The notes beneath the pieces were generated by a model. The model was not told where the DNA came from and did no database searches. It was given only the letters and a program-made list of their open reading frames with translations. DNA of 22,175 bases from CAYRPN01 sp964426135 (lineage in GTDB: Bacteria; Planctomycetota; Phycisphaerae; Phycisphaerales; Phycisphaeraceae), in contig CAYRPN010000097.1 in assembly GCA_964426135.1 (NCBI GenBank), positions 1 through 22,175 of the forward strand, given 5' to 3'. Below are positions 7,268-16,190 of this stretch, one piece after another; within the stretch, counting starts at the first letter, position 1; the number at the start of each line of letters is the position of its first letter. Position numbers and translations under genes: made by a program.

Positions 7268-9388
7268 CTACTTCACCTCAAAGGCCGTCTTTGTCCACCG
7301 TCCGTCTTCAGTTACACACTGCAATTCGTAGGTTCCCGGCGGCAACGAGAGCCTTCGCGTCTCGCCGCTGGCAAGCCTTCGGCCATTGAGAAACCACGTC
7401 AACGACCCATCCACAACCTCTGCAGCCGTCGAAACGGAACGATTGATGGCGATCGGAGACTTCTGGCCGTGCGCCCGCGGATGAATCAGCGCCGTCCCCC
7501 CCACCGCGAGGAACCGGCTGCCCGCCGCCGGCGAAACAATGCGCAGCTCCGGCGAAAGTTCAGCCGGCAATGGCAATGGATCGACGACGGGCCACGACGC
7601 CGCTCGTGATGGTGCATCCATGTTCCGCAGTGCGTGAAGATCAAACAGTTTCGCAAGCAGCGGTTCTGCCGACTCATTGCCGCTGTAGACAAAATCGCCA
7701 GCGCCATTGAATCGCCCGATCCAGACGCCGATCGCCACTTTGCGATTGTGCCCAACGGCCCATGCATCCCGCCGACCGGAGCTGGTGCCCGTCTTCCACA
7801 TGAACCACGGCACATCCTCCGCGCGGCGATCCTCCATGCATCGCGGAGGTCGATGCGCCGTCGAGAGGATGTCATCAATCATCGCGCACGCCTCTGACGA
7901 CAGCGCAGGCGTCGAGCTTGTGGGCTGGTCGGGAAACAGCCGAACAGGCTTCCGCACACCGCCGCGGCCGATCGTGGCATAGGCGTTCGTCAGTTCGACC
8001 AGAGAACACTCGATCGCACCGGTAACGATGGCCAGTCCGCCTCGCCTGGCGGCGTCGGCGGGCAGCGCGATGCCCGCGCTCTCCATGACACCGGCGCAGC
8101 GCTGCAAACCCACTCCCTCCGCCACGAGAATGGCGGGCACATTCAGCGAGCGCCGCAGCGCGTCGCCGGCGGTGACTTCACCGCTGAACTGTCGATCGAA
8201 GTTCACCGGAGTCCAGCCGCCACGCTCAATCGGGCCGTCGTAGAGCGTGGAAGACTCATTGAGCCGATGCGATTCAAACGCGGCTGCATAGACAAACGGC
8301 TTCAGCGCCGACCCGGGACTTCGCAGCGCGATGGCGCCGTTGACCTGCCCTTCCAAGGGATCATCCGGCCGCACCGAACCGACCATCGCCCGCACATCGC
8401 CGGTCGACACGTCAATCACCACCATGGCTGCATTCGTGCCTGTGGGCAATCTTGCCGCATGCTCACCGACCAGCCGCTCCACCTCGCGCTGCAGCGGCAA
8501 GTCGAGCGTCGTGCGCCCCCCGCCGGCGCGAACAGCTAATGTGAGGCGCGCGAAGTGCGCCGCCGGATTCGGCTTCGCATCGGTCAGATTCAAGTCACGC
8601 GCCGTCGTGGCGGAATGCATCACCACCGCCGCACGAGCAGCCTCCTCCGACTGCTCGCGCGTGATGGTGCCGACTTCCGCCATGCGGCGCAGAACCGTTT
8701 CGCGACGCTTCATTGCCGCCCCTGGATGCCGATCAGGCCGCAGCCGCGTGGGCGACTGCGGCAGCCCGGCAAGCAGCGCCGCCTCCGGCAGCGACAAATC
8801 CTTCGCACGCTTTCCGAAGTAGCGCAGCGACGCCGCCTCCACACCGCGCAGGTTCCCGCCGTACGGAGCGATGTTCAGATAGAGCTCGAGAATCTCGTCT
8901 TTGCTGCTTAGCTGTTCCAACTGCATCGCGCGGAACGCCTCATCGATCTTCGCCGCCAAAGTGCGAGGCCTCTCATTGATCATCCGGCAAACCTGCATCG
9001 TGATCGTGCTGGCGCCGGACACGACTTTGGCGGAAAGCATGTTCTGCCCGGCGGCCCGCAGGACAGCAATCGGATCGACTCCGAGATGGCTGTGAAACCG
9101 CTCGTCCTCCACGGCGATCGTGGCTGCGATCAACCACGGCGACATTTCATCGAGTGAAGTGGGCAATCGCCACTGATCATCCGCAGCGACCAGTTGCAGC
9201 AGCGGCGAGCCGTGGCGGTCCGTCACGACAGGGCTGGCGGAAAACTGATGCAGGCGGTCAGCGGGAAACGGAAAAGCGCGCCAGCAGATGAACAGAGTGA
9301 TCGCGCCAAGCAGAAGCGCAGCCAGCGCGGCGACCAGCACACGCTTGAGCGTCCGGCGAACAAAGCGAACTATCGCAGTCTGTTTCAT
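7268..9388 (-). CDS. pbpC: Penicillin-binding protein 1C (bifunctional transglycosylase/transpeptidase)
   Basis: A 706-residue class A penicillin-binding protein that polymerises lipid II and cross-links peptidoglycan in the periplasm. One membrane anchor (about 17-37) precedes a GT51 transglycosylase domain with AVEDERFHSHLG (catalytic E94), SGASTITMQV and SKDEILELYLN. The transpeptidase domain has SALK (S360, K363), SLN (S414) and KTGTS (K532), so both activities look intact. The C-terminus (about 600-706) matches the PBP1C-specific beta domain, with the RIVSPAAGSRF motif. The start is the ATG at 9388, with GGAG seven bases upstream; the frame stays open to 9550, but that extension encodes the repeat peptide SPQPSPGGRGG and is rejected. 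The gene lies downstream of the alpha-2-macroglobulin gene on the same strand, 202 bp away, as in the yfhM-pbpC pair of E. coli. Confidence 0.94.
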   Translation of the reverse strand: MKQTAIVRFVRRTLKRVLVAALAALLLGAITLFICWRAFPFPADRLHQFSASPVVTDRHGSPLLQLVAADDQWRLPTSLDEMSPWLIAATIAVEDERFHSHLGVDPIAVLRAAGQNMLSAKVVSGASTITMQVCRMINERPRTLAAKIDEAFRAMQLEQLSSKDEILELYLNIAPYGGNLRGVEAASLRYFGKRAKDLSLPEAALLAGLPQSPTRLRPDRHPGAAMKRRETVLRRMAEVGTITREQSEEAARAAVVMHSATTARDLNLTDAKPNPAAHFARLTLAVRAGGGRTTLDLPLQREVERLVGEHAARLPTGTNAAMVVIDVSTGDVRAMVGSVRPDDPLEGQVNGAIALRSPGSALKPFVYAAAFESHRLNESSTLYDGPIERGGWTPVNFDRQFSGEVTAGDALRRSLNVPAILVAEGVGLQRCAGVMESAGIALPADAARRGGLAIVTGAIECSLVELTNAYATIGRGGVRKPVRLFPDQPTSSTPALSSEACAMIDDILSTAHRPPRCMEDRRAEDVPWFMWKTGTSSGRRDAWAVGHNRKVAIGVWIGRFNGAGDFVYSGNESAEPLLAKLFDLHALRNMDAPSRAASWPVVDPLPLPAELSPELRIVSPAAGSRFLAVGGTALIHPRAHGQKSPIAINRSVSTAAEVVDGSLTWFLNGRRLASGETRRLSLPPGTYELQCVTEDGRWTKTAFEVK

Positions 9389-9401
9389 CGCGTTGCTCCG
9401 G

Positions 9402-9578
9402 CCCCCTCTCCCTCCGGGAGAGGGTTGGGGTGAGAGCCGGGAAAACATCTGCCTGCGGAATCGAAGCGAGACTTCGGAATTCGAAAATCGTGTCTTTTTC
9501 TGCTCGCGGACGAAATTGAAATTGATGGCGTATTCTTGTCCGGCCCTCACCCTAGCCCTCTCCCGGCGGGAGAGGGGA
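9402..9578. repeat. REP-like inverted pair 2 (between A2M and pbpC)
   Basis: The left arm (9402-9440) has CTCTCCCTCCGGGAGAGGG followed by TTGGGGTGAG; the right arm (9540-9578) is the inverse, CCCTCACCCTAGCCCTCTCC followed by CGGCGGGAGAGGGG. Each arm contains its own small hairpin, and the GTGAG ends face each other across about 100 bp. The pair fills nearly the whole spacer between the A2M stop (9591) and the pbpC start (9388), abutting the pbpC ribosome binding site. In a joint transcript the arms could pair with each other. Confidence 0.85.
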
Positions 9579-9590
9579 TCGGAACGGACG

Positions 9591-12500
9591 TTACTGTCGC
9601 GCGGTGACTTTGCCTTGCTCTGTCATCGACGCAATGGCGGGGTCGTACATGCACGACGCCTGCGCCGGCGGCAGGGCGAATGTGCCTTGCGTCGTCACCC
9701 GCAAGGCATACCGGAACACCCGAATCTCTCGCGAAGCCGCTGCGAAAATGATCACGCGGTCGTGATGAAACTCGATGCGATTCGCCTGCCCCTCGACAGG
9801 CCCCGTGGAATCAGCCTTGGCACTCGTCAACAAGCGCGGATGCTCGATCTCGCAGGCACCCGGCAACGCGTCGACGATGGCGAGGTTCTCGATGCTCTCG
9901 CCGTCCGGCAAGGTCGGAGCCGCGACCTGAATCTCCACCTGCACCAGATCACCGACGCGAAGCCTGGAGTGATCCACAACTTTGCCCTCGCGCGTCAGCC
10001 ACCGACGACGAACCTGCAGGTTGTGGTCATAAGGCTTGATCTGATCCACCTTGAGCAGTCCCGTTGAGGTGACCGAGACAAACGCTTCGCCTCGGCCCTC
10101 AGTGAGCACACGGATCGGCTTCAACGTGTCGTTCACTTTCAGTGCCGCCACGCGATCACTTGCAAAGAGCAGTTTCGATTCACCATCGACCTGAACCGTG
10201 CCGGTGAACGCGGAGGGCTGCTTGCTTCGCAACTGGTATTTCGACAGAGCGCACAAAGCCGACGCATTCTCGATGGTGGTGCCCCACGAGCCGCGCCTGC
10301 GCGAATCTTCAAGCCGGCGAACCAGGAGCGGAATCCAAGCATGATCCGACTGCAGTTCGAGCAGGACGCTCAGCAGCACGGCCTCCTGCCGAACCTGCGT
10401 GGTCAGCCGTGCACTGCTTGACGTTGGAATCTTCAGACCCACCGTGTCGTCGGGCAGCACGGACAAGGCGCGATCCTTGCGGCCCATTTCCATCCAAGCG
10501 GCGGCGAGATGCGCTCTGCCCGCCATATCGAGTGCGTCAACGCGCTCGGTCAGCCTCGCGACCCAGCCTTGCGGCGCGCGGCCGAGCGAGGCCAGTGCGT
10601 GGCAAACTTGCGCCCGCATGTTTGGATCCAGTTCAGACTGTGACGCGTCCATCGACTCACTGAGATAGCGCGTCATTTCACCGATGAACTCCCGATCAAG
10701 TCGATAACCGGCACGCTTGGCGCGGACGAGGAAATCAGCGGCATACAGCGTGCCGAAGAGATCGGCCTGGTGATCGCCAGGCCAATACGACAAGCCACCA
10801 TCTCGCGTCTGCATCGACCACAGTCGAGCGATGCCCGCCTCGATGACGCTCTTGCTGAAAGCCGCACGCTGATCCTGGGAGCCGTCAAGCTCCAGCAACT
10901 CCGGGGCGTGCAGGACGCCGAGCAACCGGCTCGTGGTCTGCTCGACGCAGCCGTAGGGATAGTCCAGAAGCTGCTCGATGGCGGGGCGAAGCTCGACCAC
11001 CGGATCGCCGCTGATGGTCACGGCGATGCGTGCGCCGGCCTGTTCCAGCATGTCGGGCAGCTTCACATCCAGCGACTCGCCGGCCTTGACGCGGACCAGT
11101 TGCGATTCCACGTGTAGCGGCGTGATCGGTCGAATCGTCAACTTCACATCGGTGCTGGCGACCAGATCGCGGCCCAGGCTCGGGGCGTTGGCGCTCGCGT
11201 TGAGGGTGGCGCTGATCTGACCGATGGAGATAGCCCGCGCCTTGAGCCAGACGAGTTGCGGCTCGCCGGGCTGGACGATGATGGGAGCGGCAGCGTTCTC
11301 GATTTCCAGCGGGCCATCCACTGTCGAAGCGAGACGCACGGTCAGCGGCTCTTTCGCGGCGTTGAAGAGTTTCACAGGCACTTCGAACGTGTCATCGGGC
11401 GCGGCGAATCGCGGCCAGCTTGCCTCGACCAGAAGAGGCGACGTGACAGTGATGTCATGCTTCGCCGAGCCATAGCGATCGTGATCGACATATACCGCCA
11501 TGATGCGCATGCGGCCGGTAAGCCTGGGCATCGGCATGTCAACCACCGCGCGGCCGTCGGCGCCGACAGGCACCACCGTGCGCCAGAGAATCGCCGGCTC
11601 TCGCTGCTTCACCGCCACCGGACTGCGGCGAAGCTCGAACTCGTCATCACCGCCAGCGCCGATGCGCTGCATCGACGCCGCCCGCTTGTGATCGGGCAGC
11701 AGGTCGGCAAACACATCGCCCGTCGTCACGTCAAGCTTGCGCGGCGCAAAGAAATGATCCAGCGGGCTCGGCGTGCGGAAACCAGTCGTGAGCAGGATGC
11801 CGTCATCCACCGCCCAGATGTGAGCGACGGCGGGATTGTCCGGATTCACCGGCTCCTCACCCGTCACCTCGATCGTGATGCTCTCGCCCGGCTCTGCCTG
11901 CGAAGGCGCGGTTATCGCCAGCGGCACAGCCGAATCGCTGTGATCGGTCCTGAGCCGAACCATGCCGACGGCGCGATGCGGCAGCCACTTGTCCTGTGAA
12001 GGATCGATCGCCCGCACAACGGATGCGCTGATGAAGGCGCCGCCGCGAAGGTCGCTGGGCACAGGCACCTGCAGCGTTGCGGTGTTCTGCGTCATCGGCA
12101 CGACGAAGGACTGCGTGACGCGATTGGTCTCCACCGTGGCCAACAACGTGCCGGCGAAGGGGCTGCGCACAACGAGCGTGGCGGTGTCGCCGGGCTTGTA
12201 AGTTTTCTGATCGAGCACCAGTTCAACGCGCTCCGGCAAGCTGACCGCGGGGCCGGAGTACTGCGTCACATCATCCACCGCTTCGAACTCGTACTGCGCA
12301 ACAACCTGCGGGCTGTCCTCGTCGGCCGACTCGGAAAGAATCAACCGATGCGGCCCAGCAACGGGGCACGTCACGCTGAAACGGCGGGCCGCGGTGTCCT
12401 TGAAATCCTCATCGCGCACGGCGATTTGCCGCTCCACCGATTTCCACACGGCGCGACCGTCCACCTGCTGAATCACCCAATCATGCTCAATGCGGAGAAG

Positions 12501-14984
12501 CTGCACGCGCATGGAGCCGGGCTCCTGCGTTTCATCGATGCCATTCACCAGGCACCACTCAAACTCCAACGGCGTGCGCGTCTGCACCACGCCGCGTGCC
12601 GGCGGGCGCAGGCCCAGGTGACGATCGCGGGTGTCGATGACGAGCGTGCTGTTCTGAGAGACGGAGCGGCCTCCCATTTCGCTGACGGTCGTCGCAACGC
12701 TGGCGCGCCAGACGGCCGGTTCTTCCGACTCCGGCACGGCAAAGGCAAGACTTGCGTTGCCACGATCGTCGAGCGATGCCTCCACGCCGGGCGCGGGGAC
12801 TCGTCGCGACCGGCGGCCCGTATTGAAGCTGTAATCCTTAAATTGCTTGGATTCGTAAGGAATCATCTGCAGCGACGGCGCGAGCGCGACAGGCAACTGC
12901 GCCGCGGGCTGGCCGAAGAGATAATTCGCATCGACGCTGATTGTTGGCTTTTCATCGCCGCGATAGCGCGACTGCGTGGGCAGCGCTTTCACATCGAGGC
13001 GTACCGGCGTGAACGCTTCGACGAGAGCAGTCGTTTCGCCGAAAGAATCCTTCGAGCCGGGCAGTCCCAGCGAAAAAGTGTACTGGCCGAACTGCCCGTC
13101 GCTGCTGGTCGGAAAGTCCACATGAAACACACCCTGTCCGGTCTTATCGGCGGGCACGGCAATCTCCGCAACCTGCTTGCCGTCAGGGCGGGTGACGCGC
13201 ATCGACAGTCGCATCGGCAGCGGCACGAGACCATCCTGTTCTCGCACGATGGCGGTGACGTGGATGGTGTCACCCGGGTTGTAGACGCCGCGTTCGGGAT
13301 AGAGCATCGCGTCGTAGGTTTCGGGATGATTGCGGCCGGATTGGTCGACGTGATCGATCACCCACTGCCTGCGATCGACCGCGTGGTACGTCAGGTCGTC
13401 GCCATGTTCCGCGGTGATGAGCCACGTTTCGCCGTCGGGGTGGTTTGACGCGGCCTTCAGATGCGCGACGCCATGGGTGTCGGTGACGGCGGCGGCAAGC
13501 AGCTGGTTGCTGTGCGTCAGGGCGGTGAGCTGCGCGCCTTCGACGGGCTTGCCCGTTTTTAGCGACGTGACCCACACAAAATAGCCGCCGGCCTGGCGCT
13601 TGGCCGTGATTGCCAGGTCGGTGATCGTGATGACCGCGTCATCCTCGAGCCAATGCGGTTTTTCCGCACGTGCTTCGATGTGATAAACGCCGGGCGCGGC
13701 GGCGGCCTTATCGAAAAGCTGACGCAGATCGATAGCGGCAACATGGGGCTCATTGCGCTTCGCGTGGAGTTTGAAATCTCGCTCGACGAGACGGCGGCTG
13801 GTGGCGCGGACGTCCTCGCCGCGCAGGTGCGGCACCAGGTTGTTCGCATGCAGTTTCCATGCGGCGAGTTTGACGGACTCCACGTTCGCGGTGCGCAGAT
13901 CCAGCGCGAGATTGCCGCCGGGCGTGAGAATGCCGCGGCTTGCGGGAATGCTCAGCGATGGCTCGCGGTCGGGAATCTCGAAAGACACGGTCTGCGGCGA
14001 ACCGAGCGTCTTACCTTCGCGATCCCGAAGCTCGGCGGCAACCGTGGCGGTGTAACGGCGCCCGATTTCAAACCGGCCATTCAGGCCGATCCAGGAATCC
14101 TTGGAAACAAACGAGGTCAGATTCGCGACCGGCGGCGTGACCGTGATGATCTTGTCAAGCCCGTGCTCGGTGGTGTCCAGCAGCTTGGTGAACCGCAACT
14201 GGACACTGACTTCCGTGTCTTCACCGGGTGTCTCCACGGTTGCGTTGGCGAGCTGAAAGACAGTGGGAATCTGCAGGTCGCGCGAATCGGTCAGGCCCAG
14301 GGGCAGCTTGCCGCCGTCGCCTTTGAGTTCAGGCGAGATGTGGAGCCGAATGCGATCCGAGGAACGGGGCCGGCCCACACGGAGCATCACTCGCTCCGCC
14401 GGCTCGCGTCCAAGCCCCTGCACGGGAAGTTTGACGCTCTGCGGCGACCGAGACGGGTCGAACACGCTGAGGCACTGAAGCACCTCATCGGGCCGAACCG
14501 ACTGATTGAATTGGATCGCGATCGTGGCGAACTCGCGGTCGAAAGCGATGACTTCGGCGTTCAGCCATTTCAGAGCCCGGGTGCGCAGGGTGAACTGAGC
14601 CTCACCGACCAGCTGCCTGCCCACCTGCGTCTCAAAGTTGGCCGCGGGCTTGATCGTCCACTCGCGGCCGGCGGGCAGCTTCTTGTCGAGCAGATAGACA
14701 AGCTGATCCGCCTGCTGCCACTGCCAGCGCCCGGGCAAGCGCGGCTCGATCTCGAAGGGCGAGTGGTCGAGGTCGGCGCCGATCATGTGGGCGCGGGCCA
14801 CCGGCTCGTCGAAAAGCAGCGTGACGCGGTCGGCCTCATCGACCTCGCGCAGCGGCGCGAAGGAAAGCACGCGCAGCTTGTCGCGGCGAGAGAGCATTTC
14901 CTGCCGGATGAGCAGCAGGCCGAGAACGTTGACGAGCAGAACGAGGGCGGCAAGCACCCAGAAACGAAGTGTGAGCTGACGCAT
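9591..14984 (-). CDS. yfhM: Bacterial alpha-2-macroglobulin with thioester
   Basis: A 1797-residue protein of the bacterial alpha-2-macroglobulin (ECAM/YfhM) family, a periplasmic protease trap paired with PBP1C. The thioester motif YGCVEQTTSRLL is intact (C1346, Q1349; Cys codon 10947-10949). Other landmarks are YPERGVYNPGDTIHV near residue 560 (MG2-like domain), the VVPVGADGRAVVDMPMPRLTG segment near 1135 (A2M core) and the helical thioester domain to about 1600, with a beta-rich C-terminus. The N-terminus has a hydrophobic segment (about 8-26) without a lipobox cysteine or clear cleavage site, so it is probably an uncleaved anchor, unlike lipoprotein YfhM of E. coli. AAGGAG six bases before the ATG is a strong ribosome binding site. 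Two very long antisense frames inside (for example 13653-15098) are shadows. The gene symbol is given by family and synteny. Confidence 0.93.
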   Translation of the reverse strand: MRQLTLRFWVLAALVLLVNVLGLLLIRQEMLSRRDKLRVLSFAPLREVDEADRVTLLFDEPVARAHMIGADLDHSPFEIEPRLPGRWQWQQADQLVYLLDKKLPAGREWTIKPAANFETQVGRQLVGEAQFTLRTRALKWLNAEVIAFDREFATIAIQFNQSVRPDEVLQCLSVFDPSRSPQSVKLPVQGLGREPAERVMLRVGRPRSSDRIRLHISPELKGDGGKLPLGLTDSRDLQIPTVFQLANATVETPGEDTEVSVQLRFTKLLDTTEHGLDKIITVTPPVANLTSFVSKDSWIGLNGRFEIGRRYTATVAAELRDREGKTLGSPQTVSFEIPDREPSLSIPASRGILTPGGNLALDLRTANVESVKLAAWKLHANNLVPHLRGEDVRATSRRLVERDFKLHAKRNEPHVAAIDLRQLFDKAAAAPGVYHIEARAEKPHWLEDDAVITITDLAITAKRQAGGYFVWVTSLKTGKPVEGAQLTALTHSNQLLAAAVTDTHGVAHLKAASNHPDGETWLITAEHGDDLTYHAVDRRQWVIDHVDQSGRNHPETYDAMLYPERGVYNPGDTIHVTAIVREQDGLVPLPMRLSMRVTRPDGKQVAEIAVPADKTGQGVFHVDFPTSSDGQFGQYTFSLGLPGSKDSFGETTALVEAFTPVRLDVKALPTQSRYRGDEKPTISVDANYLFGQPAAQLPVALAPSLQMIPYESKQFKDYSFNTGRRSRRVPAPGVEASLDDRGNASLAFAVPESEEPAVWRASVATTVSEMGGRSVSQNSTLVIDTRDRHLGLRPPARGVVQTRTPLEFEWCLVNGIDETQEPGSMRVQLLRIEHDWVIQQVDGRAVWKSVERQIAVRDEDFKDTAARRFSVTCPVAGPHRLILSESADEDSPQVVAQYEFEAVDDVTQYSGPAVSLPERVELVLDQKTYKPGDTATLVVRSPFAGTLLATVETNRVTQSFVVPMTQNTATLQVPVPSDLRGGAFISASVVRAIDPSQDKWLPHRAVGMVRLRTDHSDSAVPLAITAPSQAEPGESITIEVTGEEPVNPDNPAVAHIWAVDDGILLTTGFRTPSPLDHFFAPRKLDVTTGDVFADLLPDHKRAASMQRIGAGGDDEFELRRSPVAVKQREPAILWRTVVPVGADGRAVVDMPMPRLTGRMRIMAVYVDHDRYGSAKHDITVTSPLLVEASWPRFAAPDDTFEVPVKLFNAAKEPLTVRLASTVDGPLEIENAAAPIIVQPGEPQLVWLKARAISIGQISATLNASANAPSLGRDLVASTDVKLTIRPITPLHVESQLVRVKAGESLDVKLPDMLEQAGARIAVTISGDPVVELRPAIEQLLDYPYGCVEQTTSRLLGVLHAPELLELDGSQDQRAAFSKSVIEAGIARLWSMQTRDGGLSYWPGDHQADLFGTLYAADFLVRAKRAGYRLDREFIGEMTRYLSESMDASQSELDPNMRAQVCHALASLGRAPQGWVARLTERVDALDMAGRAHLAAAWMEMGRKDRALSVLPDDTVGLKIPTSSSARLTTQVRQEAVLLSVLLELQSDHAWIPLLVRRLEDSRRRGSWGTTIENASALCALSKYQLRSKQPSAFTGTVQVDGESKLLFASDRVAALKVNDTLKPIRVLTEGRGEAFVSVTSTGLLKVDQIKPYDHNLQVRRRWLTREGKVVDHSRLRVGDLVQVEIQVAAPTLPDGESIENLAIVDALPGACEIEHPRLLTSAKADSTGPVEGQANRIEFHHDRVIIFAAASREIRVFRYALRVTTQGTFALPPAQASCMYDPAIASMTEQGKVTARQ

Positions 14985-15454
14985 GGTTCACTCCTTGAAC
15001 CGCTAGGCCATCCATGGCGAGGAAAACAGGACCGGGTCGCTGAACGCCTGGATTTTAGCTGGCGGCGCGGCGAAGTGGGCCTAATGTGGATCGGTTGAAA
15101 CTTGAAAGATTTTTTGAGCGGGAAACCACGGCAATTGCGCGAGATTTTCCCTCCGGCCCCCTCTCCCTCCGGGAGAGGGTTGGGGTGAGGGCCAGCGAAC
15201 CTTGCGCGCCAGGACGACCGACTTGCCGAAGAGTAGACGGGCGACGCAATCGCCCTCCATGCAGCAAGAGACCACAAGACGCCGCCGATCCTTGCATCGA
15301 CGCTGATCGCCGGTGAATCATTCCCGCTCGTTCTTGCGCACCAGTTCATTGGGCCCTCACTCTGGCCCTTTTCCGGAGGAAGAGGGGGCACGAGCGGACT
15401 TTCGCCCGAGTACGCTATGCTGCCTGTACGCCATCGCCATCTGGAACTCAACCT
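14985..15454. other. Divergent intergenic region between A2M and YhhQ genes
   Basis: This 470-bp spacer separates two divergent genes and must hold promoters for both. It contains REP-like inverted pair 3 (15155-15389). A minus-strand TAAAAT (15052-15057), about 68 bp before the A2M ATG, is a candidate -10 box, but no good -35 box lies 16-18 bp upstream of it. No preQ1 riboswitch pattern is visible before the YhhQ gene. Open frames across it yield LTPTLSRRERG-type peptides and are spurious. Confidence 0.6.
15155..15389. repeat. REP-like inverted pair 3
   Basis: The left arm (15155-15193) is nearly identical to the left arm of pair 2: CTCTCCCTCCGGGAGAGGG then TTGGGGTGAGGGCC. The right arm (15352-15389) is a more diverged inverse copy, GGCCCTCACTCTGGCCC followed by TTTTCCGGAGGAAGAGGG. 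The GTGAG ends face inward across about 158 bp of unrelated DNA. Confidence 0.82.
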
Positions 15455-16174
15455 ATGCAGACCCGCGCACGCGATCTGACCTTTCTGATCCTCGCCGGCT
15501 TCTTCATCACCAATGCCATCGTCGCCGAGATCATCGGCGGCAAGCTGTTCGCCGTTCCCGCCATCGACCTGGGGTTCTTCCAGTTTCCCTCCGTCGTGCT
15601 TTCCATCGGCGTGATTCTCTGGCCCGTCGTCTTCATCACCACCGATCTGGTCAACGAGTACTACGGCAAGCCCGCAGTGCGCCGGCTCACGTTCCTGACC
15701 GTGGGCATGATCTGTTTCACGTTCATCATTCTCTTCATTGCGCGGGCCGTGCCCACTTTTGAAATCAAGACGGAGACCGGCGAACTCATCGGCGTGACGC
15801 ACGACGCATTCTCGCGCGTGGCCGGCCAATCGATGTGGATCATCGTCGGTTCGATCGCCGCCTTTGTCGTGTCGCAGTTCGTCGATGTCAGCGTCTTCTG
15901 GTTTTTCAGGCACAAGACCGAGGGCAGAATGCTTTGGCTCCGCGCCACGGGCAGCACGGCGGTGAGCCAGATCGTGGACACCGTCATCGTGCAGTTCATC
16001 GGGCTGTATCTGGCGGGCGTGCTGCCATGGGAAGCATTCGTACGCGGCGCGATGTTGAGTTACGTGTACAAACTGCTGATCGCCATCGCCGCCACACCGG
16101 TGATCTACGCGATTCACGCAGCGCTGGACCGCTGGCTGCACCTGCATCTGGAGGATGCGAAAGAAAAGGAATAG
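15455..16174 (+). CDS. yhhQ: YhhQ-type queuosine precursor transporter (VUT family)
   Basis: A 239-residue inner-membrane protein with about six hydrophobic segments, of the VUT/COG1738 family. E. coli YhhQ imports the queuosine precursors preQ0 and preQ1 for modification of GUN-anticodon tRNAs. Family features visible are TNAIVAEIIGGKLF in the first helix, WPVVFITTDLVNEYYGKPAVRRL (about 50-72), VSQFVDVSVFWFF and AVSQIVDTVIVQFIG in later helices. The length is normal. The start is an ATG with only a weak GGA upstream; no earlier in-frame start was found. No queuosine synthesis gene is adjacent, so transport function rests on family membership. It converges on the PilZ gene with a 16-bp gap and no clear terminator. 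Confidence 0.9.
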   Translation: MQTRARDLTFLILAGFFITNAIVAEIIGGKLFAVPAIDLGFFQFPSVVLSIGVILWPVVFITTDLVNEYYGKPAVRRLTFLTVGMICFTFIILFIARAVPTFEIKTETGELIGVTHDAFSRVAGQSMWIIVGSIAAFVVSQFVDVSVFWFFRHKTEGRMLWLRATGSTAVSQIVDTVIVQFIGLYLAGVLPWEAFVRGAMLSYVYKLLIAIAATPVIYAIHAALDRWLHLHLEDAKEKE

Positions 16175-16190
16175 CCGCGGCGTGTCCCCA

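Noticed and set aside
9389..9550. N-terminal extension of pbpC by 54 codons
   Set aside because: The extension encodes the repeat peptide SPQPSPGGRGG and lacks a ribosome binding site at 9550, while the ATG at 9388 has GGAG and is followed by a normal membrane anchor.
13653..15098. Long 481-codon open frame antisense to the A2M gene
   Set aside because: It overlaps the real A2M N-terminus with its strong ribosome binding site, and its composition is shadow-like. The same applies to 12348-13448.
15390..15454. preQ1 riboswitch before the YhhQ-type gene
   Set aside because: The short leader between the repeat arm and the ATG lacks the C-rich loop and A-rich tail expected of preQ1-I, and I see no alternative fold.
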